Assembly: GCA_035518635.1 (NCBI GenBank) | Contig: DATIXI010000041.1 | Span: 28,293 to 92,292, forward strand | DNA: 64,000 nucleotides | DNA from: AC-32 sp035518635 | GTDB taxonomy: Bacteria > Actinomycetota > Thermoleophilia > Gaiellales > Gaiellaceae | Reading direction: 5' to 3' | Shown: positions 57,156 to 63,991 of the stretch, piece after piece | How the letters are laid out: every line of letters begins with the position of its first letter | Position numbering within the stretch: the stretch's first letter is position 1 | Notes under the pieces: generated by a model | Databases searched by the model: none | The model's input: only the letters and a program-made list of their open reading frames with translations | What the model was told of the DNA's origin: nothing | Position numbers and translations under genes: made by a program

Positions 57156-58402
57156 TAGAGCAGCGGCTCCAGCACCGAAGGGTAGCCGTCCGCCCCGTCG
57201 AACGGGGTCGGTCGCGAGCCGAGGAAGAGCGGGCGGTCGGCGGCGTTCAGCAGGACGGGCATCAGGTCGGGGCCCCGAAGCTGGCCGAGGATTCCCGCCG
57301 CGCAATCGAGCTCCCCGAAGCGCTCGACGCGATCCGTGCGCACGCCCGGGCCAGCGACGAGGAGCGGCACAGGGTCTCCCGAGTGGATCACGTCGGGTGA
57401 GGCGGGCGTCGCATGGTCTCCGGTGAGGCAGACGACCGCCTGGTCGACCGGAAGATCTCCCAGCGCCGCGTCCAGCTGCTCGATCGTCTCCTGCTTGATG
57501 CGAGGGTCCTTCGTGTGCCCGGCCGCGTCGGTCGTCTTCTGGTGGACGATCACGAACGTGTCATCGGCAGCCAGCCGCTCGCGCAGCAGCTCGACCCGCG
57601 CCCGCAGGTCGGCGACCGGGTCGTCCGTCTCCGGCGCGTCCACTGGCTCGAGCCCGAGCGCGATCCCGAGCCCGCGGAGAAAGGCTGAGTCGGCGGCGAA
57701 CACGCCCGTCACGCCGTGGCGCTCGAGGAAGCTCGGCACGGCCCGCGGGCGCCCGAACCACTTGAGCGTGATCACGTCGAAGCGCTCGCCCTCCAGCCGG
57801 TCCATGACCTCCCGGGTCCACATCTCGCAGGCGCGGGCTGTCCGCTCCGCCTCGGGGACGAGCGGCTGCGGCCGAAGCATCGGGTGCCAGGCGCGGAAGA
57901 ACGCGTCCGTGTCGGTGACTCGCTCGTCCGCGTCGGGCGAGATCCGCAGCACCGCCTCGCCGCGCCAGACGTGCGAGAGCGAGAAGCGGAGCCCTTCGAC
58001 CTCGATCCCGTCGCAGCGCTCGACGAGGCGCTCCGCCTCGTCGGCATCGCGATCCGGGTCGGGGCGGCCGGTCAGCCACCAGCCGTCCTCTCGCCGTTCG
58101 GCGGGCCTCAGCGCCGCATACGCGAAGACGTGCTCGTCGCTCACCTCCTGGCCGCGCCCGAGCGCCTCGAAGACGGCGCGCCCCGGGAACTCGTCGGGCC
58201 GGTAGCCGAGCATCGACCAGTGAGCGACCTCGCTGGACGGAGCCCGCCCCGGGCCGATCGCGTAGAGCACGCCGCATGAGCCCCGCGCCGCGAGCCGGTC
58301 GAGATTCGGGGTCTCCGCGGCCTCGTTCGCGGTGCGGCCGCCGAGCACCTCGTGGGCCCGGTCCCCGAGCCCATCGAGAAGGACGATCACGATCGGATGC
58401 AC
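57155..58402 (-). CDS. apgM: Cofactor-independent phosphoglycerate mutase, ApgM-type
   Basis: 415 aa. Metal- and phosphate-binding motifs of the alkaline-phosphatase superfamily: VIVLLDGLGDRAH (first metal Asp), GRAPSSEVAHWSMLGY (catalytic Ser), IVHQKTTDAAGHTKDP and CLTGDHATPASPDVIHSGDPVPLLVAGPG. Interconverts 3- and 2-phosphoglycerate in glycolysis/gluconeogenesis. The GTG start lies inside an 11-bp hairpin (58399-58428), so its translation may be structure-sensitive. Confidence 0.9.
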   Translation of the reverse strand: MHPIVIVLLDGLGDRAHEVLGGRTANEAAETPNLDRLAARGSCGVLYAIGPGRAPSSEVAHWSMLGYRPDEFPGRAVFEALGRGQEVSDEHVFAYAALRPAERREDGWWLTGRPDPDRDADEAERLVERCDGIEVEGLRFSLSHVWRGEAVLRISPDADERVTDTDAFFRAWHPMLRPQPLVPEAERTARACEMWTREVMDRLEGERFDVITLKWFGRPRAVPSFLERHGVTGVFAADSAFLRGLGIALGLEPVDAPETDDPVADLRARVELLRERLAADDTFVIVHQKTTDAAGHTKDPRIKQETIEQLDAALGDLPVDQAVVCLTGDHATPASPDVIHSGDPVPLLVAGPGVRTDRVERFGELDCAAGILGQLRGPDLMPVLLNAADRPLFLGSRPTPFDGADGYPSVLEPLL

Positions 58403-58428
58403 GGCGCGGAGGCTAACCCGCGCCGTGC
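58399..58428 (-). terminator. Hairpin over apgM start / end of cupredoxin-like gene
   Basis: GCACGGCGCGG pairs with CCGCGCCGTGC: perfect 11-bp stem, 8-nt loop. It sits 11 nt after the cupredoxin-like stop (terminator position) but also covers the GTG start of apgM on the same strand, which would then be hidden in read-through RNA. Confidence 0.6.
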
Positions 58429-58438
58429 ATCGCCAGCT

Positions 58439-59308
58439 CTACCTCTTGCGGATGTGGACGGTGTTGCTGAAGGCCTCCTGATAGCCGGCGCCGGCCTCGT
58501 TGGTCGAGATGACGACGCGGAGGAAGTAGTTCCCCTTCTTCAGGTGGAGGAAGAAGCGCTTCTTCGAGCCGGAGCCCAGGATGATGCGCCTGATCTTCAC
58601 CCACTCGCCGAAGCGCGTGAGGCGCTGGACGTAGACCTTGCGTCCCGCGAGCGAGCGGTCGGCGCTCAACCGGATGAACCCGACCCTCCTGTTCGCCGAG
58701 AAGCGCATGGCCGGGCGCATCGCCACCTGGATGGTGGCGCTGACAGAGCTCTTCCAGCGCGCCTGGTACGACGTGAGCGTCGTCGGCTGGACAGGGAGGT
58801 CCCAGGCCCCGTTCGCGCCGGTCAGCAGCGTCGCCACCAGCACCGCGGAGACCTGACCGTACGGCTGCGCCCAGACCGTGACGGTCTGGCCCGCCTGCTT
58901 GCTGGACACGGCACCGCCCACGTGCGTGGCTTGGCCGAAGGTCAAGATCGGCTGAGCCGCACCGATCGTCACTGCGGGCGGCGAGCCCTTGACGACGATC
59001 TTGCCCTTCAGGCTCGGGTGGAGCGCGTCGTGGTAGTTGAACGTGCCCGCGGTGTTGAAGACGTGCGAGTACTTCTTGTTCGCGGCGAGCGTCGTCGAGG
59101 CGAAGCTCCCGTTGTTGGCGATCACCTGGTGGCTCTTCGTATCGGCGTTGGTCCAGGTGACCGTGTCGCCGGTATTGATCGTCACGTTCGCGGGCGAGAA
59201 CGCGGAGGCCGTGATCTTGACCGACTTCGTCGCGAGGGATGCGGGCTGCGACACGCCCGTGACCACCAGCGCCAGCGCGGCAGTCAGGAAGAGGAGCAGT
59301 TTGCGCAT
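58439..59308 (-). CDS. Exported cupredoxin-like protein with degenerate copper site
   Basis: 289 aa; signal peptide about 1-22, ATG behind AGGGGG. Residues 28-108 are plastocyanin-like (FSPANVTINTGDTVTWTNAD, SHQVIANN, GTFNYHDALHPSLKGKIVV). Of the type-1 copper ligands, His60 and His97 are kept, but the Cys position is Asp94 and the Met position Leu100, read directly from the DNA. Copper electron transfer is therefore unlikely. Residues 110-289 are a second beta domain (VTVWAQPYGQVSAVLVATLLTG, RRVGFIRLSADRSLAGRKVYVQR) of Ig-like type. Confidence 0.85.
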   Translation of the reverse strand: MRKLLLFLTAALALVVTGVSQPASLATKSVKITASAFSPANVTINTGDTVTWTNADTKSHQVIANNGSFASTTLAANKKYSHVFNTAGTFNYHDALHPSLKGKIVVKGSPPAVTIGAAQPILTFGQATHVGGAVSSKQAGQTVTVWAQPYGQVSAVLVATLLTGANGAWDLPVQPTTLTSYQARWKSSVSATIQVAMRPAMRFSANRRVGFIRLSADRSLAGRKVYVQRLTRFGEWVKIRRIILGSGSKKRFFLHLKKGNYFLRVVISTNEAGAGYQEAFSNTVHIRKR

Positions 59309-59376
59309 GCGCGAAACCCCCTGTTGCGGCTTTCCCTACCTCTTCAAACGCGTGCGCCTCGGGAAAGTTTTGGACT

Positions 59377-59414
59377 CTTACAGGACCCTTACAGGGGGTC
59401 CCGGAACCCTTACA
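59377..59414 (-). promoter_or_regulatory. Direct-repeat array (TGTAAG) upstream of cupredoxin-like gene
   Basis: Minus strand TGTAAG at 59414, 59393 and 59382, spaced 21 and 11 bp (one and two helical turns). The closer two extend to TGTAAGGGTCC/TGTAAGAGTCC. Typical spacing for an OmpR-type regulator; sequence differs from the GTTAC boxes at 25-30 kb. The array starts 69 bp upstream of ATG 59308. Confidence 0.55.
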
Positions 59415-59940
59415 CGGGGACGCGCTCGAGCCCGTCCATGACCGCAGCAACCGCGGGAGGCACGAGGCTCTTCCAGTCGCCGCCCTCGCGGAGGGCTCGC
59501 CGCACGTCTGCTCCCGAGATCTCCTTACCGGCGCCCTCGTCGAGGACGACCACCTCGTAGCCGGCCTCGCGCAGGCGCTCGAGCTTCGTGCCGCCCCAGT
59601 CCGAGAAGAGCCGGATGAACTGGACGACGTCCTCCGGGACGTACGCGCGCCAGAGGTCGGGCTCGTTGACCGGGAACGGGATCACGTGCAGGCGCGTGGG
59701 CTCGATCCCCGCGTCGACTGCGGCGGCCTTCACCATCAGGAGCCGCTCGACGTAGGTGTACGGGTTGGACTCGGGCAGGTGCCGCAGTGGGTCGGAGGCC
59801 TCAGGCTTGATCCGGGTCGGATCGGGGTTCGTGATCCCGACGAAGACCTCGACCGAGCGGTCGGCCGCTCCGGTCAGGTACTCCAGATGCCCGTTGTGGA
59901 ACGGCTGAAACCGCCCATGAATCATCCCGCGGGCGATCAC
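59410..59940 (-). CDS. Nicotinamide-nucleotide adenylyltransferase-like protein
   Basis: 176 aa. Nucleotidyltransferase HxGH motif in GRFQPFHNGHLEYL and the ISxTxxR-type ISGADVRRALREG; PLRHLPESNPYTYVERLLM matches archaeal-type NadM. It should join NMN and ATP to NAD, or be a related cytidylyl/adenylyltransferase. GTG overlaps the selD stop by 4 nt (GTGA). The promoter region of the cupredoxin-like gene overlaps its 3' end. Confidence 0.88.
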   Translation of the reverse strand: MIARGMIHGRFQPFHNGHLEYLTGAADRSVEVFVGITNPDPTRIKPEASDPLRHLPESNPYTYVERLLMVKAAAVDAGIEPTRLHVIPFPVNEPDLWRAYVPEDVVQFIRLFSDWGGTKLERLREAGYEVVVLDEGAGKEISGADVRRALREGGDWKSLVPPAVAAVMDGLERVPV

Positions 59941-60974
59941 TCGACGACGACCCCGGCGCCCTCCTCCACGCGGCCCACCCGGCGCAGGAAGAGCTTCCGC
60001 GAAGCGAACTCGGCCTCGAGAGAGGGCCCGCGCTCCACGGGGATCGAGACGAGGAGCCCACCCGCGGTCTGCGGGTCGTAGCCCAGCGCCACGAGCGTGT
60101 CCGGGACGCCGTCCAGCTCGACGTGCGGGCCGGCGAAGTCGCGGTTCCGCGGGTCGCCGCTCGTGCGCACTCCGTGGCGTGCGAGGTCGAGCGCTCCGTC
60201 GATCGCCGGGAAACGCTCCGACTCGAGGCGAACCTGCACGCCGCTGCGCTCGGCGACCTCGTGCGAGTGGCCGAAGAGCCCGAAGCCCGTCACGTCGGTG
60301 ACGGCGTTCGGCTCGACGCCTCGCAGGACATCGGCCGCCTGGTCGTTCAGCGTCCGCATCCAGCGAATCGCGCGCTCCAGCTGCTGCGTGCCGATGTCGC
60401 CGCTCTTGTGGCCGGTCATGATCAGGCCAGTCCCGAGCGGCTTCGTGAGGAAGAGCACGTCCCCGGGGCTCGCGCCGTTCTTGGGCCAGATCGCATCGGG
60501 ATGCGCCGTGCCGACCACTGCGAGGCCGTACTTCGGCTCGACGTCGCGGATCGTGTGCCCGCCGGCGAGCAGACCGCCGGCCGCGCGCACCTGCTCGTCT
60601 GCCGCCGCGAAGATCTCGGCGAGCATCTCCATCGGGAGCTCCTCGGGGAACGCGGCGATCGAGAGAGCGAGCAGCGGCACGCCTCCCATCGCGAAAACGT
60701 CGTTGAGCGCGTTCGTGGCGGCGATCGCCCCGTAGTCGGCGGGATCGTCGACGACGGGCGGGAAGAAGTCGAGCGTGAAGATCAGTGCGCGCTCGCCGTC
60801 GAGCCGGTACACGGCCGCGTCGTCCGCAGGCGAGAGCCCGACCAGGAGGTTCTCGGCTTCGGCCGGGACGAAGCCGGCCAGCAGCTGCTCCAGCCGCGCC
60901 GCCGAGTATTTGGCCGCACAGCCGCCACAGGCGGCGAGATCGGTGAGCTTGACTCTTCCGGTTCCGAGGTCCAC
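59937..60974 (-). CDS. selD: Selenide, water dikinase (selenophosphate synthase)
   Basis: 345 aa. Active-site loop has Cys19 and Lys22 in CGGCAAK, matching the Cys17/Lys20 pair of E. coli SelD; Cys rather than Sec is encoded. GATP-binding Asp/Asn motifs: SPADDAAVYRL, TLDFFPPVVDDP, NALNDVFAMGG, VTDVTGFGLFGH, DPQTAGGLLVSI. Makes selenophosphate for selenocysteine or selenouridine. selA, selB and tRNA-Sec were not found here. GTG start has GGGGAG 5 nt upstream. Confidence 0.94.
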   Translation of the reverse strand: MDLGTGRVKLTDLAACGGCAAKYSAARLEQLLAGFVPAEAENLLVGLSPADDAAVYRLDGERALIFTLDFFPPVVDDPADYGAIAATNALNDVFAMGGVPLLALSIAAFPEELPMEMLAEIFAAADEQVRAAGGLLAGGHTIRDVEPKYGLAVVGTAHPDAIWPKNGASPGDVLFLTKPLGTGLIMTGHKSGDIGTQQLERAIRWMRTLNDQAADVLRGVEPNAVTDVTGFGLFGHSHEVAERSGVQVRLESERFPAIDGALDLARHGVRTSGDPRNRDFAGPHVELDGVPDTLVALGYDPQTAGGLLVSIPVERGPSLEAEFASRKLFLRRVGRVEEGAGVVVE

Positions 60975-61070
60975 GGGAGCTCCCCTCAGATTGGTTCCGG
61001 GAACTGTAGGCGGCGCGGAGGCGTTGCGTCCATAGACGAGCGGAGGTCCCCGGTTATTCCCGCCGTAAAC

Positions 61071-61096
61071 GCAGCGGCGGCCGGAGCCGCCGCTGC
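61071..61096. terminator. Terminator hairpin between thioredoxin-like gene and selD
   Basis: GCAGCGGCGGC-CGGA-GCCGCCGCTGC, perfect 11-bp stem, 4-nt loop, in the 190-bp gap after the thioredoxin-like stop (61165). Minus-strand side is followed by GTTTAC. The rest of the gap holds the selD ribosome-binding site only. Confidence 0.65.
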
Positions 61097-61164
61097 TTAG
61101 GGGAGAGGAGGAGCTTCTTACTGCTCCCCGCGTTCGTGGCCGATGACACGATTCCTGCAGGCGC

Positions 61165-62055
61165 TCAGAGCAGGTTCGCGCGAACGGCCGCGGCCAGCTC
61201 GGCCTCGGAGACCGAGCCCTCGAACTCGGCCTTCACTCGACCGTCGCGACCGACCAGGAACGTCCACGGTTCGGTGGTCAGGCCCCACTGGCGCATCCAG
61301 CGGTTGTAGCCCTTGTCCGGGTTGTTGTCGCGGTAGACCTCCACGTGGATGAAGCGAACGGGGGTCCGGCTAAACCGCTTGCGCACCGCGTCGACCACGT
61401 CCACGACGGGCCCGCAGGTCCGGCTGGTGCAGAACTTCGGGGTCGCGAACGTGACGACGAACGGTCGGTGCGCTGCAAGCGCGCCCGCGATCGAGTAGCG
61501 CAGCAGCCCGAGGTCGGGCGGGCGCGCCGTCGTCAGCGCCGAGACCGGGGCCGTGGCCAGTGTAGGCGTGGCCGAATCCGGCGCCTTGGCGCCGACGCGC
61601 GGCACGGGGAGGCTCGGCTCCACGATCAGGACGCTGATCGCCTGGATCTTGGCCCCGGTCGGCTGGGCGAGGAACCAGTAGCGCCCGGCCCTGGGCACCG
61701 AGAAGTGGGCGACGTAGATCCGGGTCAGGCCTCCTGCGGCAGGCTTCGACCGGCCCGGGATCCCGATCGGCTCGAGTCGGGCTGTCGTCACGGCGAACGG
61801 CTTCGAGGTCTTGCTCGTGGCGACCCAGACCCGCGCCGTGGGGCGCTCGATCGGGCGCGCGTTGTTCGCGATCACCGCGAACGGGAAGCGGATCTTCCCG
61901 GGCACGAAGCTTCCGGCGCCGGCCGTTGCCGCCACCTCCGGACCAGGGCGATCGAGCAGCGCGTCGAACGACCCCGGGGCCGCCGAGGGACCAGAGCTCC
62001 CACAACCCGCAGTCAAGAGCGCCGCGAGCAGGACCACCGCGCCGACCCGACCCAC
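61165..62055 (-). CDS. Exported thioredoxin-like lipoprotein
   Basis: 296 aa. Lipobox LLTAGC (Cys18), then two domains: an Ig-like beta region (about 45-145) and a thioredoxin-fold C-terminal domain. In the latter the redox-type pair is spaced as Cys-TSRT-Cys (FATPKFCTSRTCGPVVDV), CX4C rather than CxxC, followed by VRFIHVEVYRDNNPDKGYN and TEPWTFLVGRDGRV. Role probably in extracytoplasmic redox or metal handling. GTG 62055 lies 7 nt after TAGACT. Same strand, 143 nt downstream of the short peptide gene. Confidence 0.82.
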   Translation of the reverse strand: MGRVGAVVLLAALLTAGCGSSGPSAAPGSFDALLDRPGPEVAATAGAGSFVPGKIRFPFAVIANNARPIERPTARVWVATSKTSKPFAVTTARLEPIGIPGRSKPAAGGLTRIYVAHFSVPRAGRYWFLAQPTGAKIQAISVLIVEPSLPVPRVGAKAPDSATPTLATAPVSALTTARPPDLGLLRYSIAGALAAHRPFVVTFATPKFCTSRTCGPVVDVVDAVRKRFSRTPVRFIHVEVYRDNNPDKGYNRWMRQWGLTTEPWTFLVGRDGRVKAEFEGSVSEAELAAAVRANLL

Positions 62056-62062
62056 GTCGTCG

Positions 62063-62068
62063 AGTCTA
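62063..62068 (-). promoter_or_regulatory. -10 box (TAGACT) of thioredoxin-like lipoprotein gene
   Basis: TAGACT on the minus strand, 7 nt before GTG 62055, giving this gene a promoter separate from the upstream peptide/regulator pair. Confidence 0.45.
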
Positions 62069-62198
62069 GCTAGGTGAGGGGACCCCTACGCCGGTTGTCC
62101 GAGGCCGGTTGCCGCTGAGCAGGAGTGCGGCCGGGCGACGTGGCCGCCGCGCGTCGGGATCCAGTGGGAGACCGGAGCCCGCGCCGGCGACGCGTCTC

Positions 62199-62333
62199 TT
62201 AATGCCCGTCGAACCAGCTCCCGGGGCCGCCGAGGAACTCGAATGCCTTTCCAAAACCACGTGCGTAGCCCTGGAGGTAGAACGCCAACAGGCACATCGA
62301 GGCCGTCAGGGAGATCAGGCGTGCCTTCTTCAT
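62199..62333 (-). CDS. 44-aa exported peptide, candidate signalling pro-peptide
   Basis: ATG 62333 follows a near-perfect AAAGGAGGTGA Shine-Dalgarno with 3-nt spacing, the strongest in the window. The peptide is MKKARLISLTASMC..., with Lys2/Lys3/Arg5, a hydrophobic core (6-20) and a C-terminal Gly/aromatic part (residues 26-44, FGKAFEFLGGPGSWFDGH). It starts 19 nt after the stop of the XRE-TPR regulator on the same strand. This is the gene layout of PapR/NprX-type quorum peptides after their RRNPP receptor. Export and processing are inferred. No other function recognised. Confidence 0.75.
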   Translation of the reverse strand: MKKARLISLTASMCLLAFYLQGYARGFGKAFEFLGGPGSWFDGH

Positions 62334-62352
62334 CGTCACCTCCTTTCTCGGC

Positions 62353-63714
62353 TTAGAAGCGGACATCCTGTAGGGCTTCGGCTGCCTTGCGGTACAGGCG
62401 TGCGGCCGTGCTGTCGTCGCCGCGGCGGCCTGCAAGGTCGGCCTGGGCCATCCAGGCAGCTGCGCGATGGCTGATCGATTCCAGCTGCTCTGCGCTTGTC
62501 TCGGCGACACGCAGCGTTTCCTGCGCCTCTTCGAGACGTCCCTGCTCCATCAGCGCTCGGCCCAGCACGAGCTGGGTCGGAGCGATGTCGAGCAGGAAAT
62601 CTTCGCGGCCTTCGAGGAGATCGAGCGCGTGCCGCGCCTCCTCCTCGGCCGTCTGCACCTGACCGGTCATCAGGTGCACGTGCGCCAGCGACGAGACGAC
62701 GTTGGCCGCCTCGGCCTCGCTGCCCTTGTCGAGCAGCACGCGATAGGCGCTCTTCAGGTCCTCGACGGCCTTGTCGGGCTTGCCGAGCTGGAAGTTCAGC
62801 CCGCCGAGGTTGTTGAGCAGGCGCCCGACGTTGCGCTCGTCGTTGAGCTGCTCGTAGTAGGCCTTGGCGCGCTCCGCGTAGCTGCGTGCGAGCACCCAGT
62901 GGCCCATCCGCTCCGCGACGAGCGACGCCTGGAAGTAGACGTTCGCCATCGTGCGGTGGTCATCCAGCGCCCGCGCCAGCTCGAGCGCGCGCTCGACGTC
63001 CTCGCGCGCGGCCTCGAGGTCGCGCTGGCGGCGGTAGCACCGCGAGCGCCAGCCGAGGATCTCGGAGCGCAGCAGGTCGCACGGCAGGTTCGAGCCTGCC
63101 GAGAGGGCGAGTGCCTCGCTGAAGAGCGCGACCGCCGAAGCGATGCTGGAGAGGTGGTACCGACAGACACCCATCTGGAAGAGGATCTGGGCGCGGTCGA
63201 CGTCCGAGAAGCCTGGCCCGTCGGCGATCGTGCGGCAGCGCTCGAGCTGCTGCAGCGCAGGCCTGACCTCGCCGCGCTCCATCCGCGACCAGGCCTCCGT
63301 CGACAGCGAGCGGTACTCGAGCTCCGGGGCGCCGGTGGCGAGCACGGCCGTGCGCGAGTTCTCCAGCTCCTCGATCGCCTCGTCGTACTGATGAGCGTTC
63401 GAGAGGGCCTCGGCGCGGGCGAGCATCGCCTCCACGCGGCTCCGCTCGTCCGCGGACACGCCGCGCTCGAGGAAGCCCGCGTCGACACCTAGCCGTGCGG
63501 CCAGCCACTCGATCGTCTCGCGCGTGGGGCGAGTCTTGCCTCGCTCGATCTGGCTGACGTACTCCTTCGAGAAGCGCTCACCCGCGAGGTCGCTCTGCGT
63601 CAGGCCTGCGGCGACGCGAAGCTGCCGGAGCCGCTCGCCGAGGCGAGCGCCGGCGGGGGTTGCGGCCGGTACCTGGGTCTGCGAGCTGAGTGAGATTCGC
63701 GGCATCGGGTTCAT
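62353..63714 (-). CDS. XRE-family HTH regulator with TPR domain (RRNPP-like)
   Basis: 453 aa from ATG 63714 (a TTG at 63747 is also in frame; an ATG at 63705 is possible). N-terminal XRE helix-turn-helix at 25-85: LGERLRQLRVAAGLTQSDLAG, SKEYVSQIERGKTRPT, TIEWLAARLGVD. Residues 95-453 are a superhelix of about nine TPR-like repeats (YDEAIEELENSRTAVL, ALQQLERCRTIAD, AREDVERALELARALDD, SYAERAKAYYEQLND, AEEEARHALDLLEG, EEAQETLRVAETSAEQL). This matches the architecture of RRNPP peptide receptors (Rgg, PlcR, NprR). A 44-aa exported peptide follows by 19 nt in the same operon. The ligand relation is inference. Confidence 0.9.
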   Translation of the reverse strand: MNPMPRISLSSQTQVPAATPAGARLGERLRQLRVAAGLTQSDLAGERFSKEYVSQIERGKTRPTRETIEWLAARLGVDAGFLERGVSADERSRVEAMLARAEALSNAHQYDEAIEELENSRTAVLATGAPELEYRSLSTEAWSRMERGEVRPALQQLERCRTIADGPGFSDVDRAQILFQMGVCRYHLSSIASAVALFSEALALSAGSNLPCDLLRSEILGWRSRCYRRQRDLEAAREDVERALELARALDDHRTMANVYFQASLVAERMGHWVLARSYAERAKAYYEQLNDERNVGRLLNNLGGLNFQLGKPDKAVEDLKSAYRVLLDKGSEAEAANVVSSLAHVHLMTGQVQTAEEEARHALDLLEGREDFLLDIAPTQLVLGRALMEQGRLEEAQETLRVAETSAEQLESISHRAAAWMAQADLAGRRGDDSTAARLYRKAAEALQDVRF

Positions 63715-63837
63715 GGGAAGTGAAACGCATACTTGATTTCGGCGCAAGTGTCCCTTCCCCGTAATCCCTCAAAAAGGTCATGTCTGTGCCGGAAACCGGG
63801 TGAACTGGCCGGTCTCAAAATCACTTGACCGAGGTAC

Positions 63838-63866
63838 TTGACTGATGGATAGGTCGCCTCTATAGT
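63838..63866 (+). promoter_or_regulatory. Strong promoter feeding structured RNA
   Basis: -35 TTGACT (63838-63843), exactly 17 bp, -10 TATAGT (63861-63866). Transcription should start near 63873 and run off the window on the plus strand, divergent from the XRE-TPR regulator. Confidence 0.8.
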
Positions 63867-63875
63867 CAGTCCACC

Positions 63876-63991
63876 TTGCACCTAGCCGGACGCCAGGCTT
63901 ACGGTGCAAGGGGCGCGCCAGAGAGACGGCGACCAGGGCCCGGAGGACGTGGCTGGGCCGCAGAGCCAAGGCCTCCGGGTCGTCGCCTCTC
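63876..63991 (+). ncRNA. Structured 5' leader or small RNA, unassigned
   Basis: Helices seen: TTGCACC (63876) with GGTGCAA (63903), inner AGCC/GGCT; then a 13-bp helix 63921-63933 with 63979-63991 (12 of 13 paired incl. one wobble) enclosing CCGGAGG/CCTCCGG (63940/63972) and TGGCT/AGCCA (63950/63964). Starts immediately after a strong promoter. It does not match riboswitch cores I can recall (TPP, SAM, FMN, cobalamin, glycine); the 3' side and downstream gene are outside the window. A minus-strand frame across it (63778-63993) is considered spurious. Confidence 0.55.

Noticed and set aside
60975..61164. Possible tRNA-Sec or SECIS near selD
   Set aside because: Looked for a UCA anticodon arm and long extra arm on both strands; only an 11-bp terminator-like hairpin was found, and SelD itself uses Cys.
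63876..63991. c-di-GMP-I riboswitch
   Set aside because: A GCAGAGCC piece resembles its GCAAAGCC core, but the GAAA tetraloop/receptor and neighbouring helices do not fit.
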